This document shows positions 53,982-63,606 of a stretch of DNA of 64,000 bases, piece by piece; position 1 is the first letter of the stretch; the number at the start of each line of letters is the position of its first letter. The DNA comes from G963667675 sp965197565 (GTDB taxonomy: Bacteria; Chloroflexota; Dehalococcoidia; Lucifugimonadales; UBA3495). Location: NCBI GenBank assembly GCA_965197565.1, contig CBDANK010000003.1, forward strand, positions 434,001-498,000. Reading direction: 5' to 3'. Both the position numbers and the translations under genes were made by a program. Under the pieces are notes generated by a model. The model had not been told where the DNA came from and made no database searches. It saw nothing but the letters and a program-made list of their open reading frames with translations.

Positions 53982-55127
53982 TCAGCGCAACCAGGCCATT
54001 AATGCTCCGGTGGCGGCGCTCAGCAAGACCACCGACCAAGGAGGGAACTTCCAAACTGCCAGCAATGCCATGGCTCCGGCGGCGACGGAGAAATCAAGGG
54101 GAGATTCGATGGCGCTCACCCACACGGGGTCGTAAAGCACCGCCAACAGAACCCCTACCACTGCGGCGTTGACTCCTCGCAGGGCCGACTGGAACGCCGG
54201 CCTGCTGCGTAGCCGGTCCCAAAAGGGCAATACCCCAATCACCAACAAGAATGACGGAGCAAACATAGCGGTTACTGCCACCACAGCGCCGGCGATGCCA
54301 TTGGGACCAAGGCCGGAGACCGCTCCCAGGTAGGCGCTAAACGTAAAAAGAGGGCCGGGCACCGCCTGCGCCGCCCCGTACCCGGCGATGAACTCCTGGT
54401 TGGTGACCCATCCCAGTGGCGTAACCTCGGCTTGCAGCAGCGGCAGCACCACGTGGCCGCCGCCAAACACCACGGAACCGGCGCGATAAAAGCTGTCGGT
54501 CAAGCTCAACCAATGGGCCGGATAGGCTTGACGCAGCAGGGGCAGGACGATTAGCAATCCAAAGAATGCTGCTATGGCGGTAACGGCCAACCAATGGGGA
54601 ATCGCTATCGCTAGGGGCCGGCTGGAATCTGCGGGCCTATCAGGTTCCAGCCAAAGCCGCCCCACCAGTCCAGCGGCCGCGATTACTGCTATCTGGAGCC
54701 AAGGTGTTGGCCAACTCAGGCTGATTATTGCGGCCAACACTGCGATGGTTGCCCGTTCGCGGTCTGGGGCCAACGTGCGGGCCATGCCCCACACCGCCAG
54801 CGCGACTACCGCCACGGCTACTATTTTGAGCCCTCGGAACCACTCCGTGTTGCCGGCCTCCCAAGCGGTAACACCGTAAGCAAACATCGTCAGGAGGACC
54901 GCAGACGGTAGTGTGAAACCTAGCCAAGCCGCTAGGCCGCCGCTCAAGCCGGCCCGCATGGTCCCCACCACTATGCCCACCTGGCTGCTGGCCGGTCCAG
55001 GCAAAGACTGGCACAGGGCGACTACTGCCGCGTAGGTAGACTCATCCAACCACTTTCGTCGGACGACGTATTCTTCACGGAAGTAGCCAAGATGGGCCAC
55101 TGGCCCGCCAAAGGAAGTTAGTCCCAA
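53982..55127 (-). CDS. chrA: Chromate transporter ChrA (two-domain)
   Basis: CHR-superfamily anion permease (PFAM Chromate_transp twice), 381 residues, expected to expel chromate or to move sulfate. Both halves carry the hallmark: GLTSFGGPVAHLGYFREEYV with QSLPGPASSQ in the first, and FGGGHVVLPLL with QAVPGPLFTFSAYLG in the second. About 10-12 transmembrane segments. The start is uncertain: TTG 55127 begins right at the first motif, but the frame is open upstream with family-like sequence (ALQVFLVALRLGLTSF) and no ATG, GTG or TTG, so either a rare start codon or a damaged 5' end is likely. Confidence 0.85.
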   Translation of the reverse strand: MGLTSFGGPVAHLGYFREEYVVRRKWLDESTYAAVVALCQSLPGPASSQVGIVVGTMRAGLSGGLAAWLGFTLPSAVLLTMFAYGVTAWEAGNTEWFRGLKIVAVAVVALAVWGMARTLAPDRERATIAVLAAIISLSWPTPWLQIAVIAAAGLVGRLWLEPDRPADSSRPLAIAIPHWLAVTAIAAFFGLLIVLPLLRQAYPAHWLSLTDSFYRAGSVVFGGGHVVLPLLQAEVTPLGWVTNQEFIAGYGAAQAVPGPLFTFSAYLGAVSGLGPNGIAGAVVAVTAMFAPSFLLVIGVLPFWDRLRSRPAFQSALRGVNAAVVGVLLAVLYDPVWVSAIESPLDFSVAAGAMALLAVWKFPPWSVVLLSAATGALMAWLR

Positions 55128-55283
55128 CCGCAGGGCAACCAGGAAAACTTGAAGCGCCCATCGAATGCTTATTACTCACACGAGGCCAGCAACCCGGCCT
55201 TCCGGTAATCGAATAACTTCTTCAAGTCCCGGGCAACGAACAGCCAATTCATTCTCGATGTTAGGTGGACATGAACTCTGCAC

Positions 55284-55420
55284 CTTCTGTCATTCTAAGG
55301 AGCCTGCGACGAAGAATCAAAAAGCTCGGGTAGAGAAACAGTACGGAAGACGAGGACTTTAGACCCTTCGCTGAGTTTATCTTGAGCCTAGCCGGAAGGC
55401 TCAGGGTGACAATGAAAAGG
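55284..55420. repeat. MITE-like inverted-repeat element, copy 4 (inverted orientation)
   Basis: Reverse-oriented relative to 9949-10118: CTTTAGACCCTTCGCTGAG, GTTTATCTTGAGCC and GGGTGACAATGAAAAGG mirror its left half, and TTCTGTCATTCTAAGG its right half. About 137 noncoding bases between ChrA and the isomerase gene. Confidence 0.65.
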
Positions 55421-55658
55421 CACTGTCGACCTGTCCACGGCCGCCTTTTAATGCCATCGCTTTTTCCCGTCCCCAACCTTGGAGCAAGCCGGAGCGCAGG
55501 ATATAATGGCAGCGGGTAGAAGCACAGGTCTCAGCAGGACTTGAATCACCGCCCTAGACGGAATCGGCCAATTGCCTAAAGGCCGGTTTTATGGCCGGGT
55601 GTATGGCGGCCTCGGCCGCCATACGCCGTCTGGGCGGCGGCTGAGGACGCTATTTACA

Positions 55659-56765
55659 ATGCTCCGAAACGGCAGACATAACCTGGATGACCCGGAGGTT
55701 TATCCTCGGCTGGACCCCTCGGGCCTCCGGAACCGGCTCCGGGACTTGCCCCGCCACTGCCTGGCGGCTTGGCAGCAAGCGCGGGCCGCCCGTCTGCCGG
55801 ATGGGTGGTCTGACAGCGACAAAGTTGTTATCGGCGGTATGGGCGGGTCGGCCATCGCCGGTGATTTGGCGGCTGGCTTGGCGGCGGTCCGGAGCAGCGT
55901 CCCGGTCCTGGTGGTCAGAGACCCGCGCCTTCCCCTCTTTTTGACTGAACGCACATTGTTTCTTGCTTGCAGCTATTCCGGCAATACCGAAGAAACTCTA
56001 GCCTTGTTGGACCAAGCGTCCAAAACCAACGCCAGAATCATGGCTATCAGCAGCGGCGGGACTCTAGCCGCCAAGGCTGAGCGGCGTCAAGCGCCTTTGC
56101 TAACAATCGACGTTTCAGACGTTTCAATGGAGCCCCGTTCCGCCGTCGGTTACAACCTGATGCTCTTGCTTGGCGTGCTGGAACGGTTTGAGCTGTTGCC
56201 GATGGGGGAAGCAGAGGTGGACCAGACGGTCCAATCCCTTTACCGAAAGATTTCCACCCTGAAAGAAGATGTTCCCGCAGCGGAAAACCCGGCGAAACAA
56301 CTGGCGATAGAGCTGAGAGACAAGCTCATTCTGGTGTACGGAGGCGGCCTCTTTGCCGATGTGGCCCGTCGCTGGAAGTCCCAGTTCAACGAGAATGCCA
56401 AAGCTTGGTCGTACTATGAAACCATTCCCGAAATGCTGCACAACTCGGTGGAGGCGTTTCGCACTAGCTTTCCCATAGAGGGCCGGGCTGTGGCCTTGCT
56501 GCTTGGACCCAGCGATCTAGACGGCGGCCACCAGCGGCGCCACGCCGTCGTTGCCGAGTTCCTGGGACGCAACAACATCCCATACTATAGCTTGCCGGGA
56601 GAACCGGGCCCGCCCCTGAGCCAGCTTCTGAACATGCTGGTTTTGGGAGATTACGTCAGCTATTATCTGGCTTTGCTTCAAGGCGTCGATCCCTCGCCCA
56701 GTCCCTCCATCGATGAAGCCAAGGAACTCCTGGCCAAGAAGCCGGGCATGAAGCCGAGGGGGTAG
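55659..56765 (+). CDS. Bifunctional phosphoglucose/phosphomannose isomerase-like protein
   Basis: Two SIS domains (about 368 residues) of the archaeal/bacterial PGI/PMI family, interconverting glucose-6-P or mannose-6-P with fructose-6-P. SIS motifs: VVIGGMGGSAIAGDL, then ACSYSGNTEETLALLDQ and AISSGGTLAAKAE; the second half has VYGGGLFADVARRWKSQFNENAK and PEMLHNSVEAF with the catalytic Glu and His region. ATG 55659 with GAGG upstream is preferred; a TTG frame from 55572 adds a non-homologous leader. With rpiB in the same window it may supply sugar phosphates for the glycan enzymes. Confidence 0.9.
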   Translation: MLRNGRHNLDDPEVYPRLDPSGLRNRLRDLPRHCLAAWQQARAARLPDGWSDSDKVVIGGMGGSAIAGDLAAGLAAVRSSVPVLVVRDPRLPLFLTERTLFLACSYSGNTEETLALLDQASKTNARIMAISSGGTLAAKAERRQAPLLTIDVSDVSMEPRSAVGYNLMLLLGVLERFELLPMGEAEVDQTVQSLYRKISTLKEDVPAAENPAKQLAIELRDKLILVYGGGLFADVARRWKSQFNENAKAWSYYETIPEMLHNSVEAFRTSFPIEGRAVALLLGPSDLDGGHQRRHAVVAEFLGRNNIPYYSLPGEPGPPLSQLLNMLVLGDYVSYYLALLQGVDPSPSPSIDEAKELLAKKPGMKPRG

Positions 56766-56875
56766 TTGACCGAAACCCTCCTAACTGGCCGCTCCTTTTC
56801 TGGCCTAACCAGGCTGATTCCAGCAAGGCGTTGTCATATTCCGGGGTGGTAACCTTTAGCCGAGCGGCGAAACGA

Positions 56876-58925
56876 ATGGTTGATAACAACGTCCACCAAC
56901 GCGCGGTGCGGCTGCGCGAGGAACTTAACTACCATAACCACCGGTACTACGTGCTGGACGACCCGGTGGTCAGCGACGGTGACTACGACGCTCTGATGCG
57001 CGAGTTGCGCCGGCTGGAGGAAGCGTACCCTGAGTTGGTTAGCCCTGACTCGCCCACTCAAAGAGTAGGCGCCAGGCCGTCGGAAGGGTTCACCCAGGTA
57101 CAACACACCGTGCCCATGCTCAGCTTGGGCAACGCCTTCGATATGGAAGAATTGCAGGCCTGGTACCGCCGCACCAAGAGTCTCTTGGACGATGCCGACT
57201 TCGACTTGGTGTGCGAGTTGAAGATCGATGGACTTGCAGTGAACTTGACCTACGAAAACGGGCTGCTGACCCAGGGAGCAACCAGGGGCGACGGGCAAGT
57301 GGGGGAGGATGTGACCCAGAACCTCCGCACCGTCCGCAGTATCCCTATTGCTCTGCTGGGACAGCCGCCTCTCCGTCTGGAAGTCCGGGGCGAGGTGTAT
57401 ATGCCCTTGGAGTCGTTCCGACGCCTCAATGAGGAGCGGGCTGAACGGGGCGAGCCTCTTTACGCCAACCCCAGGAACACTGGTGCCGGGAGCATCCGGC
57501 AGTTGGACCCCAAGGTCACCGCCTCTCGCAACATGCAAATCTGGGTCTACAGCTTGGGCGGCATCGACGGCCACACCCGGCCCGCCGAATCAATGGGAAG
57601 CCCTGAAATGGCTGGAATCTCTGGGGTTCCGAATCAACCCCCACAGCCGGCTGTGCCATTCCTTGGAGGAAGCCCACGACTTCTACCAATCTTGGCTGGA
57701 ACGACGACACGGCCTGTCCTACGAAGTGGACGGAGTGGTAATAAAAGTGGCGCCCTTCGACATGCAAGCCGCACTGGGAGTGGTGGGACGGGAGCCCCGG
57801 TGGGCCATCGCCTTCAAGTTCCCTGCGCAGCGGGCCATCACCCGGCTTCTAGACATCGGCATCAATGTGGGCCGCACCGGCAGCCTCAACCCTTATGCGG
57901 TCCTGGAGCCGGTAATCGTTAGCGGCGCCACGATCAAACAAGCCTCTTTACACAATGAAGAGGACATTCATCGAAAGGATGTCCGTATCGGAGACTGGGT
58001 AACCATCGAGCGAGCCGGCGACGTGATCCCTCACGTGGTCGGCCCGGTATTGGACCGCCGCACCGGCGGGGAGAGGGTGTTTTACATTCCGGCCAACTGT
58101 CCCGTGTGTGGAACTGAGGTAGTAAAACCGGAAACGGAAGCAATGCACCGCTGCCCTAACGCCTCCTGCCCGGTCCAGTTCTTTGAACTGCTCAAGCACT
58201 TCGTCAGTAAGGGCGCGATGGACATCGACGGCTTGGGCGAGCAGTGGTGCCGCATATTGATTGACCAAGGACTGGTCGGTGACGTGGCCGACCTGTATTT
58301 TCTCCAAAAAGAGCAGCTCTTGGAGCTGGACCGGATGGGAGACCGGCTGGCGACAAAGATAATGGACAATATCCGAGCCAGTAAGACCCGCCCCTTGCCC
58401 AGGTTGTTGTTCGCCTTGGGGATCCTTCACGTAGGCTCGGAGATAGCCGACCTCCTGCTCCAGCGTTATACCGGCCTGGACCAATTGCTGGAAGCGACTG
58501 AAGAGCAGTTGATTGAGATTCCCGGTATCGGCCCCAAGATCGCCGAAAGCATCGTCGCCTACTTCCGGGTCCTCCACAACCGACAGGTCATTGAAAAGCT
58601 GCGGCGAGGGGGCGTTGAGTTACGGCAAGAACTCCCCGAGGCCGGCGCAGACCGGCAGCCGCTGCATGGTCTGACCTTTGTCGTTACCGGGACCCTGGCG
58701 TCATTGCCTCGCCGTGAGGCCGAAAGCAGAATCAAGTCCTTGGGCGGCAGTGTCACTTCCTCGATTACCCGCAAGACCAGCTACTTGGTGGCGGGTGAGT
58801 CACCGGGCTCCAAACTGGACGCGGCGCGGCGTTTGGACACACCGGTGTTGGACGAGGCGGCATTCTTGGAGTTTCTGGAGACAGCATCCACCCGGAAGCC
58901 CGAGTTGGTGGAGCTGGACGGTTGA
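56876..58925 (+). CDS. ligA: NAD-dependent DNA ligase (frameshifted)
   Basis: LigA seals nicks using NAD+. Two overlapping frames make one protein: domain Ia (HNHRYYVLDDPVVSDGDYD), adenylation domain with the AMP-Lys in CELKIDGLAV, then, after an extra C near 57581-57583 (target frame RPPNQWEALKWL), the rest of the adenylation domain, OB fold (EVDGVVIKV), the zinc finger CPVCGTEV...CPNASC, helix-hairpin-helix units and a C-terminal BRCT domain (LTFVVTGTLASLPRREAE). Removing one base restores a normal ~680-residue ligase. Because ligA is essential, a sequencing error is likely. ATG 56876 is the likely start. Confidence 0.93.
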
Positions 58926-58941
58926 CTTTGTTGGGTTGAAC

Positions 58942-59499
58942 ATGCACTTGATCGTCGGTCTAGGCAACCCTGGACTCAAATACCGCGGCACCAGGCACAA
59001 TATAGGATTCCTGTGCTTGGACTTAATATCCAAAATGTGGTCAATCCCAATCAAGGAGCGGCGGGCCAAGGCGGTCCTGGGCCGTGGAGTTTACGCCGGA
59101 CGGGATGTAGTGCTGGCCAAGCCCCGGACCTTCATGAACAGTAGCGGGCAAGGGGTTTCATACTTGCTCACCCGCTTTGCCGCCGACGTAGACCAACTGG
59201 TGGTCATCTACGATGATATGGAACTGCCTCTAGGCCGCTTGCGTATTCGCCGCTCCGGCAGCGGCGGCGGCCATAAAGGAGTGGAGTCGATAATTTCCAT
59301 CCTCAGGACCCAGGCGTTCCCCAGAATGCGGCTGGGAATAGGCCCTCCGGCCCAGGGACAAGACTCTGTTGACTTTGTTCTGGGCCGGTTCTCCAAGGAG
59401 GAATCGACGGCTGTTGACCGCACTGTGGAAACGGCAGTCAAGGCTATGGAGTGCTGGCTGGAAGAGGGCATCGACATCGCCATGAACCGGTTCAACTGA
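58942..59499 (+). CDS. pth: Peptidyl-tRNA hydrolase
   Basis: Pth recycles tRNA from prematurely released peptidyl-tRNA. 185 residues with GLGNPGLKYRGTRHNIGF (Asn and catalytic His), PRTFMNSSGQGVSYLL, VIYDDMELPLGRLRIR with the catalytic Asp, and SGGGHKGVESI. It starts at ATG 58942, 17 bases after the ligA stop; the upstream reading that overlaps ligA in another frame is not part of it. Operon with ligA is likely. Confidence 0.95.
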   Translation: MHLIVGLGNPGLKYRGTRHNIGFLCLDLISKMWSIPIKERRAKAVLGRGVYAGRDVVLAKPRTFMNSSGQGVSYLLTRFAADVDQLVVIYDDMELPLGRLRIRRSGSGGGHKGVESIISILRTQAFPRMRLGIGPPAQGQDSVDFVLGRFSKEESTAVDRTVETAVKAMECWLEEGIDIAMNRFN

Positions 59500-59535
59500 C
59501 GAGGGCTGATTGGTCATTACCATGAAAATACCCTT

Positions 59536-59640
59536 CGTCATACCCGCGAAAGCGGGTATCCAGACCCTTAATTCGCCAATGCTGTCACGGCAATCGGACA
59601 CATAGCAGCCTCTGGACTCCGGCTTTAGCCGGAGTGACGG
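59536..59640. repeat. REP-like pair of hairpins downstream of pth
   Basis: CGTCATACCCGCGAAAGCGG at 59536 folds into an 8-bp stem (59540-59559) with a GAAA tetraloop; a second hairpin, ACTCCGGCTTTAGCCGGAGT at 59616-59635, ends in GTGACGG. Such GTCAT...GTGAC pairs are widespread REP-like elements with mirror-image ends. No coding. Confidence 0.65.
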
Positions 59641-59677
59641 ACGGGTTGTTTCTAATGCGATAGCCCTGCTATAAGGG

Positions 59678-61612
59678 ATGAGCCTTCACCGCTACATATC
59701 CGCTGCTTTGCTCACTATTCTCGTAGTTGGGTGCAATGGGTCCGCCGCTCTGCTGGGACCGTCGCCAGCGGCGCCTACTCCAACGGAAGCTCCCCCGCCG
59801 GGAAAACCAACTCAGTCCCTCCCCACGACGGCTGTGACGCCGGCCCCCACGGCGACGGCAACGCCGGGGCCGCCCCCTGCGCCAGAGTTCCCCGAAGCTC
59901 CGGAGCGGGACTTGTACCGGCTGGCGGCCGAACTCAAAGGGACCCATGTGGAAGAGGCCGATAGGGTGGTCAATGCGGGACCGGTCAGCTATGCAGAAGG
60001 CAGACAGGACACGTTTTGGTTGGTTGACCTGCTGGACTTGGAGGTGTATTCCAGTTCGTTCGAGCTGCGTCTGGTCACCCCCCATGCTTACTGGTACTTC
60101 GAGGAAGGGCAGGCTGTTGACCAGCCGGCTATTGAACAAGCGGCGGCACACTTCGAGGAGGAGATTTACCCCCGGGTTACTGCCGCCTTCGGCCGCGAAT
60201 GGTCGCCGGGGGTGGACAACGACCCTCACTTGAACATCCTGAACGCCCGGCTAAGGGGAGTGGGAGGTTATTACAGCTCCGCCGACGAATACCCCATTGC
60301 CGTTAACCGGTTCAGCAATCAACGGGAAATAATCTACATCAACACAGGCGCGATTCCAGTGGACTCGCCCGTATACCCGGAGGTCCTGGCCCACGAGTTG
60401 CAACATGCGGCGCACTGGAACGCCGACCCCTCGGAAGATACTTGGGTCAACGAGGGCCTTTCCGAGCTAGCCGTCACCGTTGCCGGCTTCGGCCAGTCCA
60501 GCATCCACCGTTTTTTGCGCTCCCCGCCCACCTCGCTGGTCCACTGGCCGCTGTCGTCCCTGGGTTCAGGCGCCAACTACGGGGCCGCCTCCCTGTTCAT
60601 GCACTACTTGGTGGACCATTACGGTGGCGTCAGCAACGTGATGCCGCTTTTGGAAGAGCCGGGAGACGGCATTCCGGGCATCAATGCCTTTTTGGAAAAC
60701 TCCGGTTATGACGCCACTTTTAGAGACTTGTTCCGCGACTGGGCGGCGGCCAACTTCTTGGACGAAGACCGGGGAATCTACGGCTACTCCACGCTGGACC
60801 TGAAAACAAGGGCAACCCGGGTTATCTCTGATTTCACTGAGTTCACCTCGCAGGTCCCCCAATACTCTGTGGAATACCTGGAGCTGGACTCTTTCGATGA
60901 GCCGTTGCAACTGCAATTCAGCGCACCGGCGAAGAACAACCTGCTGCCCACCGAATTGGACTCGCGGGGTTGCTGGTGGGGCAACTCGGGCGATTCCATC
61001 AGCTCCACCCTCACCAGGCCCGTGGACCTGATTGGGTTGGGCCGAGCCACCTTACACTACCAGGCATGGTTCGAGGTGGAAGAAGACTGGGATTACGCTT
61101 ACCTGGAAGTATCCGTGGACGGTGGGAGAAGCTGGGATATTCTGGAGACGCCGAATACCACCGCCGAGAATCCCATCGGCAATAGCTTTGGGATGGGCTA
61201 TACTGGCGACAGCGGGGGCTGGATTGAGGAGACCGTTGACCTCACCGGCTACGTGGGGCAGCGCATTCTGCTGAGATTCCACTATGTCACTGATGATGCG
61301 GTGAACGGCTCGGGGATTTGCGTCAGAGGGGTCTCTATACCCGAGTTGGGCCGGTCGATTGAACAGGAAGGATGGACCGCCGAAGGGTTTGTGCTGACCG
61401 ACAACGAGGTGAGGCAAGACTACATCGTCCAAGTGATTCAAGTAGGCCAAGTCAACCGGGTGACTCGGATACCGTTGGATGAAAACAATTCAGGTTCGGT
61501 AATCATTGCGGCGCCGGGGGAATGGGACCAGTTGGTGGTGGTGGTTGCCGCCTTGGCCGCCAAAACGCGGCAGGAAGCAGCCTACACGCTGGCTGTGGAA
61601 CGAGTGAACTAA
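59678..61612 (+). CDS. Secreted lipoprotein with a zinc-metalloprotease-like domain
   Basis: 644 residues. A lipoprotein signal (LLTILVVGC, lipobox Cys19) precedes a Pro/Thr-rich linker (~25-75), a domain of ~350 residues with HELQH (His239, Glu240, His243) and a Glu259 in NEGLSE, i.e. a gluzincin-type zinc site (HExxH plus downstream Glu), and a C-terminal MAM/beta-sandwich-like domain (WDYAYLEVSVDGGRSWDIL) as in immune-inhibitor-A type proteases. Likely an outer-surface or extracellular metalloprotease; the M6/M30 grouping is tentative. A TATAAG lies only just upstream of the ATG, so a short or leaderless transcript is possible. Confidence 0.75.
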   Translation: MSLHRYISAALLTILVVGCNGSAALLGPSPAAPTPTEAPPPGKPTQSLPTTAVTPAPTATATPGPPPAPEFPEAPERDLYRLAAELKGTHVEEADRVVNAGPVSYAEGRQDTFWLVDLLDLEVYSSSFELRLVTPHAYWYFEEGQAVDQPAIEQAAAHFEEEIYPRVTAAFGREWSPGVDNDPHLNILNARLRGVGGYYSSADEYPIAVNRFSNQREIIYINTGAIPVDSPVYPEVLAHELQHAAHWNADPSEDTWVNEGLSELAVTVAGFGQSSIHRFLRSPPTSLVHWPLSSLGSGANYGAASLFMHYLVDHYGGVSNVMPLLEEPGDGIPGINAFLENSGYDATFRDLFRDWAAANFLDEDRGIYGYSTLDLKTRATRVISDFTEFTSQVPQYSVEYLELDSFDEPLQLQFSAPAKNNLLPTELDSRGCWWGNSGDSISSTLTRPVDLIGLGRATLHYQAWFEVEEDWDYAYLEVSVDGGRSWDILETPNTTAENPIGNSFGMGYTGDSGGWIEETVDLTGYVGQRILLRFHYVTDDAVNGSGICVRGVSIPELGRSIEQEGWTAEGFVLTDNEVRQDYIVQVIQVGQVNRVTRIPLDENNSGSVIIAAPGEWDQLVVVVAALAAKTRQEAAYTLAVERVN

Positions 61613-61678
61613 AGCACCCGGCGGCGCCGGACACGCAGAAGGTGTTTATGCCAATACTGCCCGTTCTAAGGAGAGACG

Positions 61679-62188
61679 ATGCCAGATAAGGGGACGGACG
61701 ACAAAACACAGCGGGGTGAGAAAGACGCATCAAGTCTGCCCCTGGGTGGGCTTAGATCGCGGTTGGAAAGAAGCCTGGACCGTGGACGGCAGGCGGCCCG
61801 CTAGGGTATCCAGCACTCCGGGGAGATAGCTGCCGAATCAGCAACGCGGGCCGACGAAATGCTCACACAGTCGACCCAGAAGGTCGGGTTGTCGGACCAG
61901 CTTGACGCGGCACGCCAGGGCGTACGACGTTCCGGCGAAGTCCTCACCGGTGCCGACATTAGCCGTCTCGACGAGTTTACCGATGCCGTAACGCGGGTGG
62001 CCCTCGGGCTGCACCGTGACCAAGTCGAACAGGCCGCGCGGCTGGCCCAACTGGAACAGACCGTCGACAAACTCCGCCAGGAGAAAGGCGAGATGGCGGA
62101 GCGGCTCGCTGTACTCGAGAGGATAGTCGGGAGTCAATCGGAGGGCGGCGCCGTCGGCGGCAAGGAGACTCGCTATGGCGCACGGTGA
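61679..62188 (+). pseudogene. Coiled-coil protein gene interrupted by an amber codon
   Basis: ATG 61679 has AAGGAG five bases upstream. The frame runs 41 codons (PDKGTDDKTQRGEKDASS, LRSRLERSLDRGRQAAR), meets TAG at 61802-61804, and continues in the same frame without a break for 128 codons: GIQHSGEIAAESATRADEML, later LEQTVDKLRQEKGEMAERLA. The whole, about 169 residues, would be a charged, helical coiled-coil protein. The stop is either a point mutation (pseudogene), a suppressed amber or a sequencing error. A second start, ATG 61859, could make a shorter protein. It overlaps the next gene by 14 bases. Confidence 0.6.
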
Positions 62189-63143
62189 ACTTGTCACTAT
62201 CGCCGACGCTTATCCCGCGCAGGACCGGGCCGCACTGCCGGCCCTCGCCGAACGCTACCGCCGCCGCAACGAGGGGGAGATTCTGGAACTAGCCGCCGTC
62301 GCCTCCGAAATTCTCCTTGACTCCCTCACCACTCTGGGCCTGGAACCGGATGTCAACCCGCAACTACTTGAGGCGTTTCATTTGCAGTACCCGAACGTTG
62401 ACCCTGCGTCGCTGGTTGGAAGAAGCGTGGATGAACTTCAGGGCTTCGCCAACGGCGTCAAGGGCAAGTATTTTGAGGTCTTGGTCAGAGACGAGTTGAA
62501 CGCCGGCGAAACCCTTGGTGAGTTGCAATTGGAGCCCGGCCAGGTGGCGCGCTTGGCAGAATCTTCAGTACAAAGAGGATGGGACCTGGAAATCCTCGAC
62601 CAGCATGGCGAGACCGTCGAGCAGGTTCAGCTCAAGGCCACTGAGTCCATGTCTTATGTGCGGGAAGCGTTGGGAAAATACCCGGATATTCGAGTAGCCG
62701 TGCCGGAAGGCTTGGACGATTCATCAACCGAGATAATCGGCACTGGCGTTTCCCACTCTCAGTTGGAGCAGGTGACGGAACAACAGCTAGAGGAGCTTTC
62801 CGAGGGCGCAATTTCCAATGCTCTCCACACCACCGCCGAATTTGCCGTGGATGTAATCCCGGTTGGGTCAGCCCTCGTAATCGGAGTAATCGAGGGGCGG
62901 CGGTATCTGATGGGCGAGGCGACTCTCCGGGAATCGATGCGCCGCGGGGCCGGGCAGTTGCCCCGGGCGACGGCGTACAGTGGTATCAGTACAGCCTTGG
63001 CCGCCGCCGGTTTGGGACTTGCGGCAATTCCGATGGTCATGGGACTCAGGGCAGCTGAGTCACGGATTTCCCGTCAGATTAACCTCAGCGACAACCTGGC
63101 ATCCCGGACCGCCGAGCTGGAACAACTTAAGCTCCGCGGCTAG
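62175..63143 (+). CDS. Membrane-associated protein with a putative PD-(D/E)XK (QxK) core
   Basis: 322 residues; AAGGAG seven bases before ATG. Residues ~95-180 fit a PD-(D/E)XK nuclease variant: KYFEVLVRDE (Glu101), GWDLEILDQHG (Asp137) and VEQVQLKATES (Gln152-x-Lys154), followed by a YVREALGKYPDIRVAVPE strand-helix; these motifs are like those in restriction and effector nucleases, but activity is inferred. The C-terminal part has two hydrophobic segments (about 222-240, DVIPVGSALVIGVIEG, and 270-290, SGISTALAAAGLGLAAIPM), so it is likely membrane-bound. Coupled to the coiled-coil gene ahead. It could be a toxin, a phage-defence effector or a transport-linked nuclease. Confidence 0.5.
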   Translation: MAHGELVTIADAYPAQDRAALPALAERYRRRNEGEILELAAVASEILLDSLTTLGLEPDVNPQLLEAFHLQYPNVDPASLVGRSVDELQGFANGVKGKYFEVLVRDELNAGETLGELQLEPGQVARLAESSVQRGWDLEILDQHGETVEQVQLKATESMSYVREALGKYPDIRVAVPEGLDDSSTEIIGTGVSHSQLEQVTEQQLEELSEGAISNALHTTAEFAVDVIPVGSALVIGVIEGRRYLMGEATLRESMRRGAGQLPRATAYSGISTALAAAGLGLAAIPMVMGLRAAESRISRQINLSDNLASRTAELEQLKLRG

Positions 63144-63178
63144 GTTACATCGTTCACCGCAGCACTTCTGGATTCCGG

Positions 63179-63219
63179 CCCCGTACTCGATACGGGGCTA
63201 GGCTTTCCGGCGAAAGCCT
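63179..63219. repeat. Two small hairpins, REP-like
   Basis: CCCCGTA...TACGGGG (63179-63197) and AGGCTTT...AAAGCCT (63200-63219), following GGATTCCGG, resemble the REP-like pairs near 59540. They sit in the gap before the coiled-coil/TM miniprotein. Confidence 0.5.
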
Positions 63220-63305
63220 GGGTAGGGCAACCGGAGCGCTGTTCCATGACTTCCTTATAGGCCCGATATAAAATGTGATAATCACTGTATGGGGAGGTAA
63301 CAGTA

Positions 63306-63575
63306 ATGACGGCCGACACCGGAGAAGGGGCCTTGGGCGGCCTGGAGGGACGTATAGTGGAACAGTCGGCCCTGCTCCACCAGCTCCATGCCGACTTGAC
63401 CGCCGGGCTTCAGTCGGTCAACGTTAGGATTGACCAGACCAACGCCAGGATTGACCAGGTGAACGGGCGGATTGACAAGCTCTTGCCGGCGATGCTGGCA
63501 ATCGGCGGAGGGATACTGGCCTCCCTTATCGGGATTATCGCCGCCCTAGTGGTGCTGATAGTCCGAGGCGGGTAG
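63306..63575 (+). CDS. Small coiled-coil protein with C-terminal membrane anchor (second of type)
   Basis: 89 residues; ATG 63306 has GGGGAGG eight bases upstream. A heptad-like core (VRIDQTNARIDQVNGRIDKL) is followed by a long hydrophobic helix (LAIGGGILASLIGIIAALVV) and a short RGG tail. It resembles the protein at 23123 in plan: soluble coiled coil, then one membrane helix, then a basic Gly tail, and both are near a HEPN-like gene. The function is unknown; multimerisation and membrane anchoring are plausible. Confidence 0.6.
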   Translation: MTADTGEGALGGLEGRIVEQSALLHQLHADLTAGLQSVNVRIDQTNARIDQVNGRIDKLLPAMLAIGGGILASLIGIIAALVVLIVRGG

Positions 63576-63606
63576 CAGTCCCTCAGAGTGCGCCGGGTCG
63601 ACCGAA

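Noticed and set aside
58678..58941. Longer Pth with an N-terminal extension
   Set aside because: The extension is an alternate reading of the ligA BRCT domain; ATG 58942 gives the standard MHLIVGLGNPG start.
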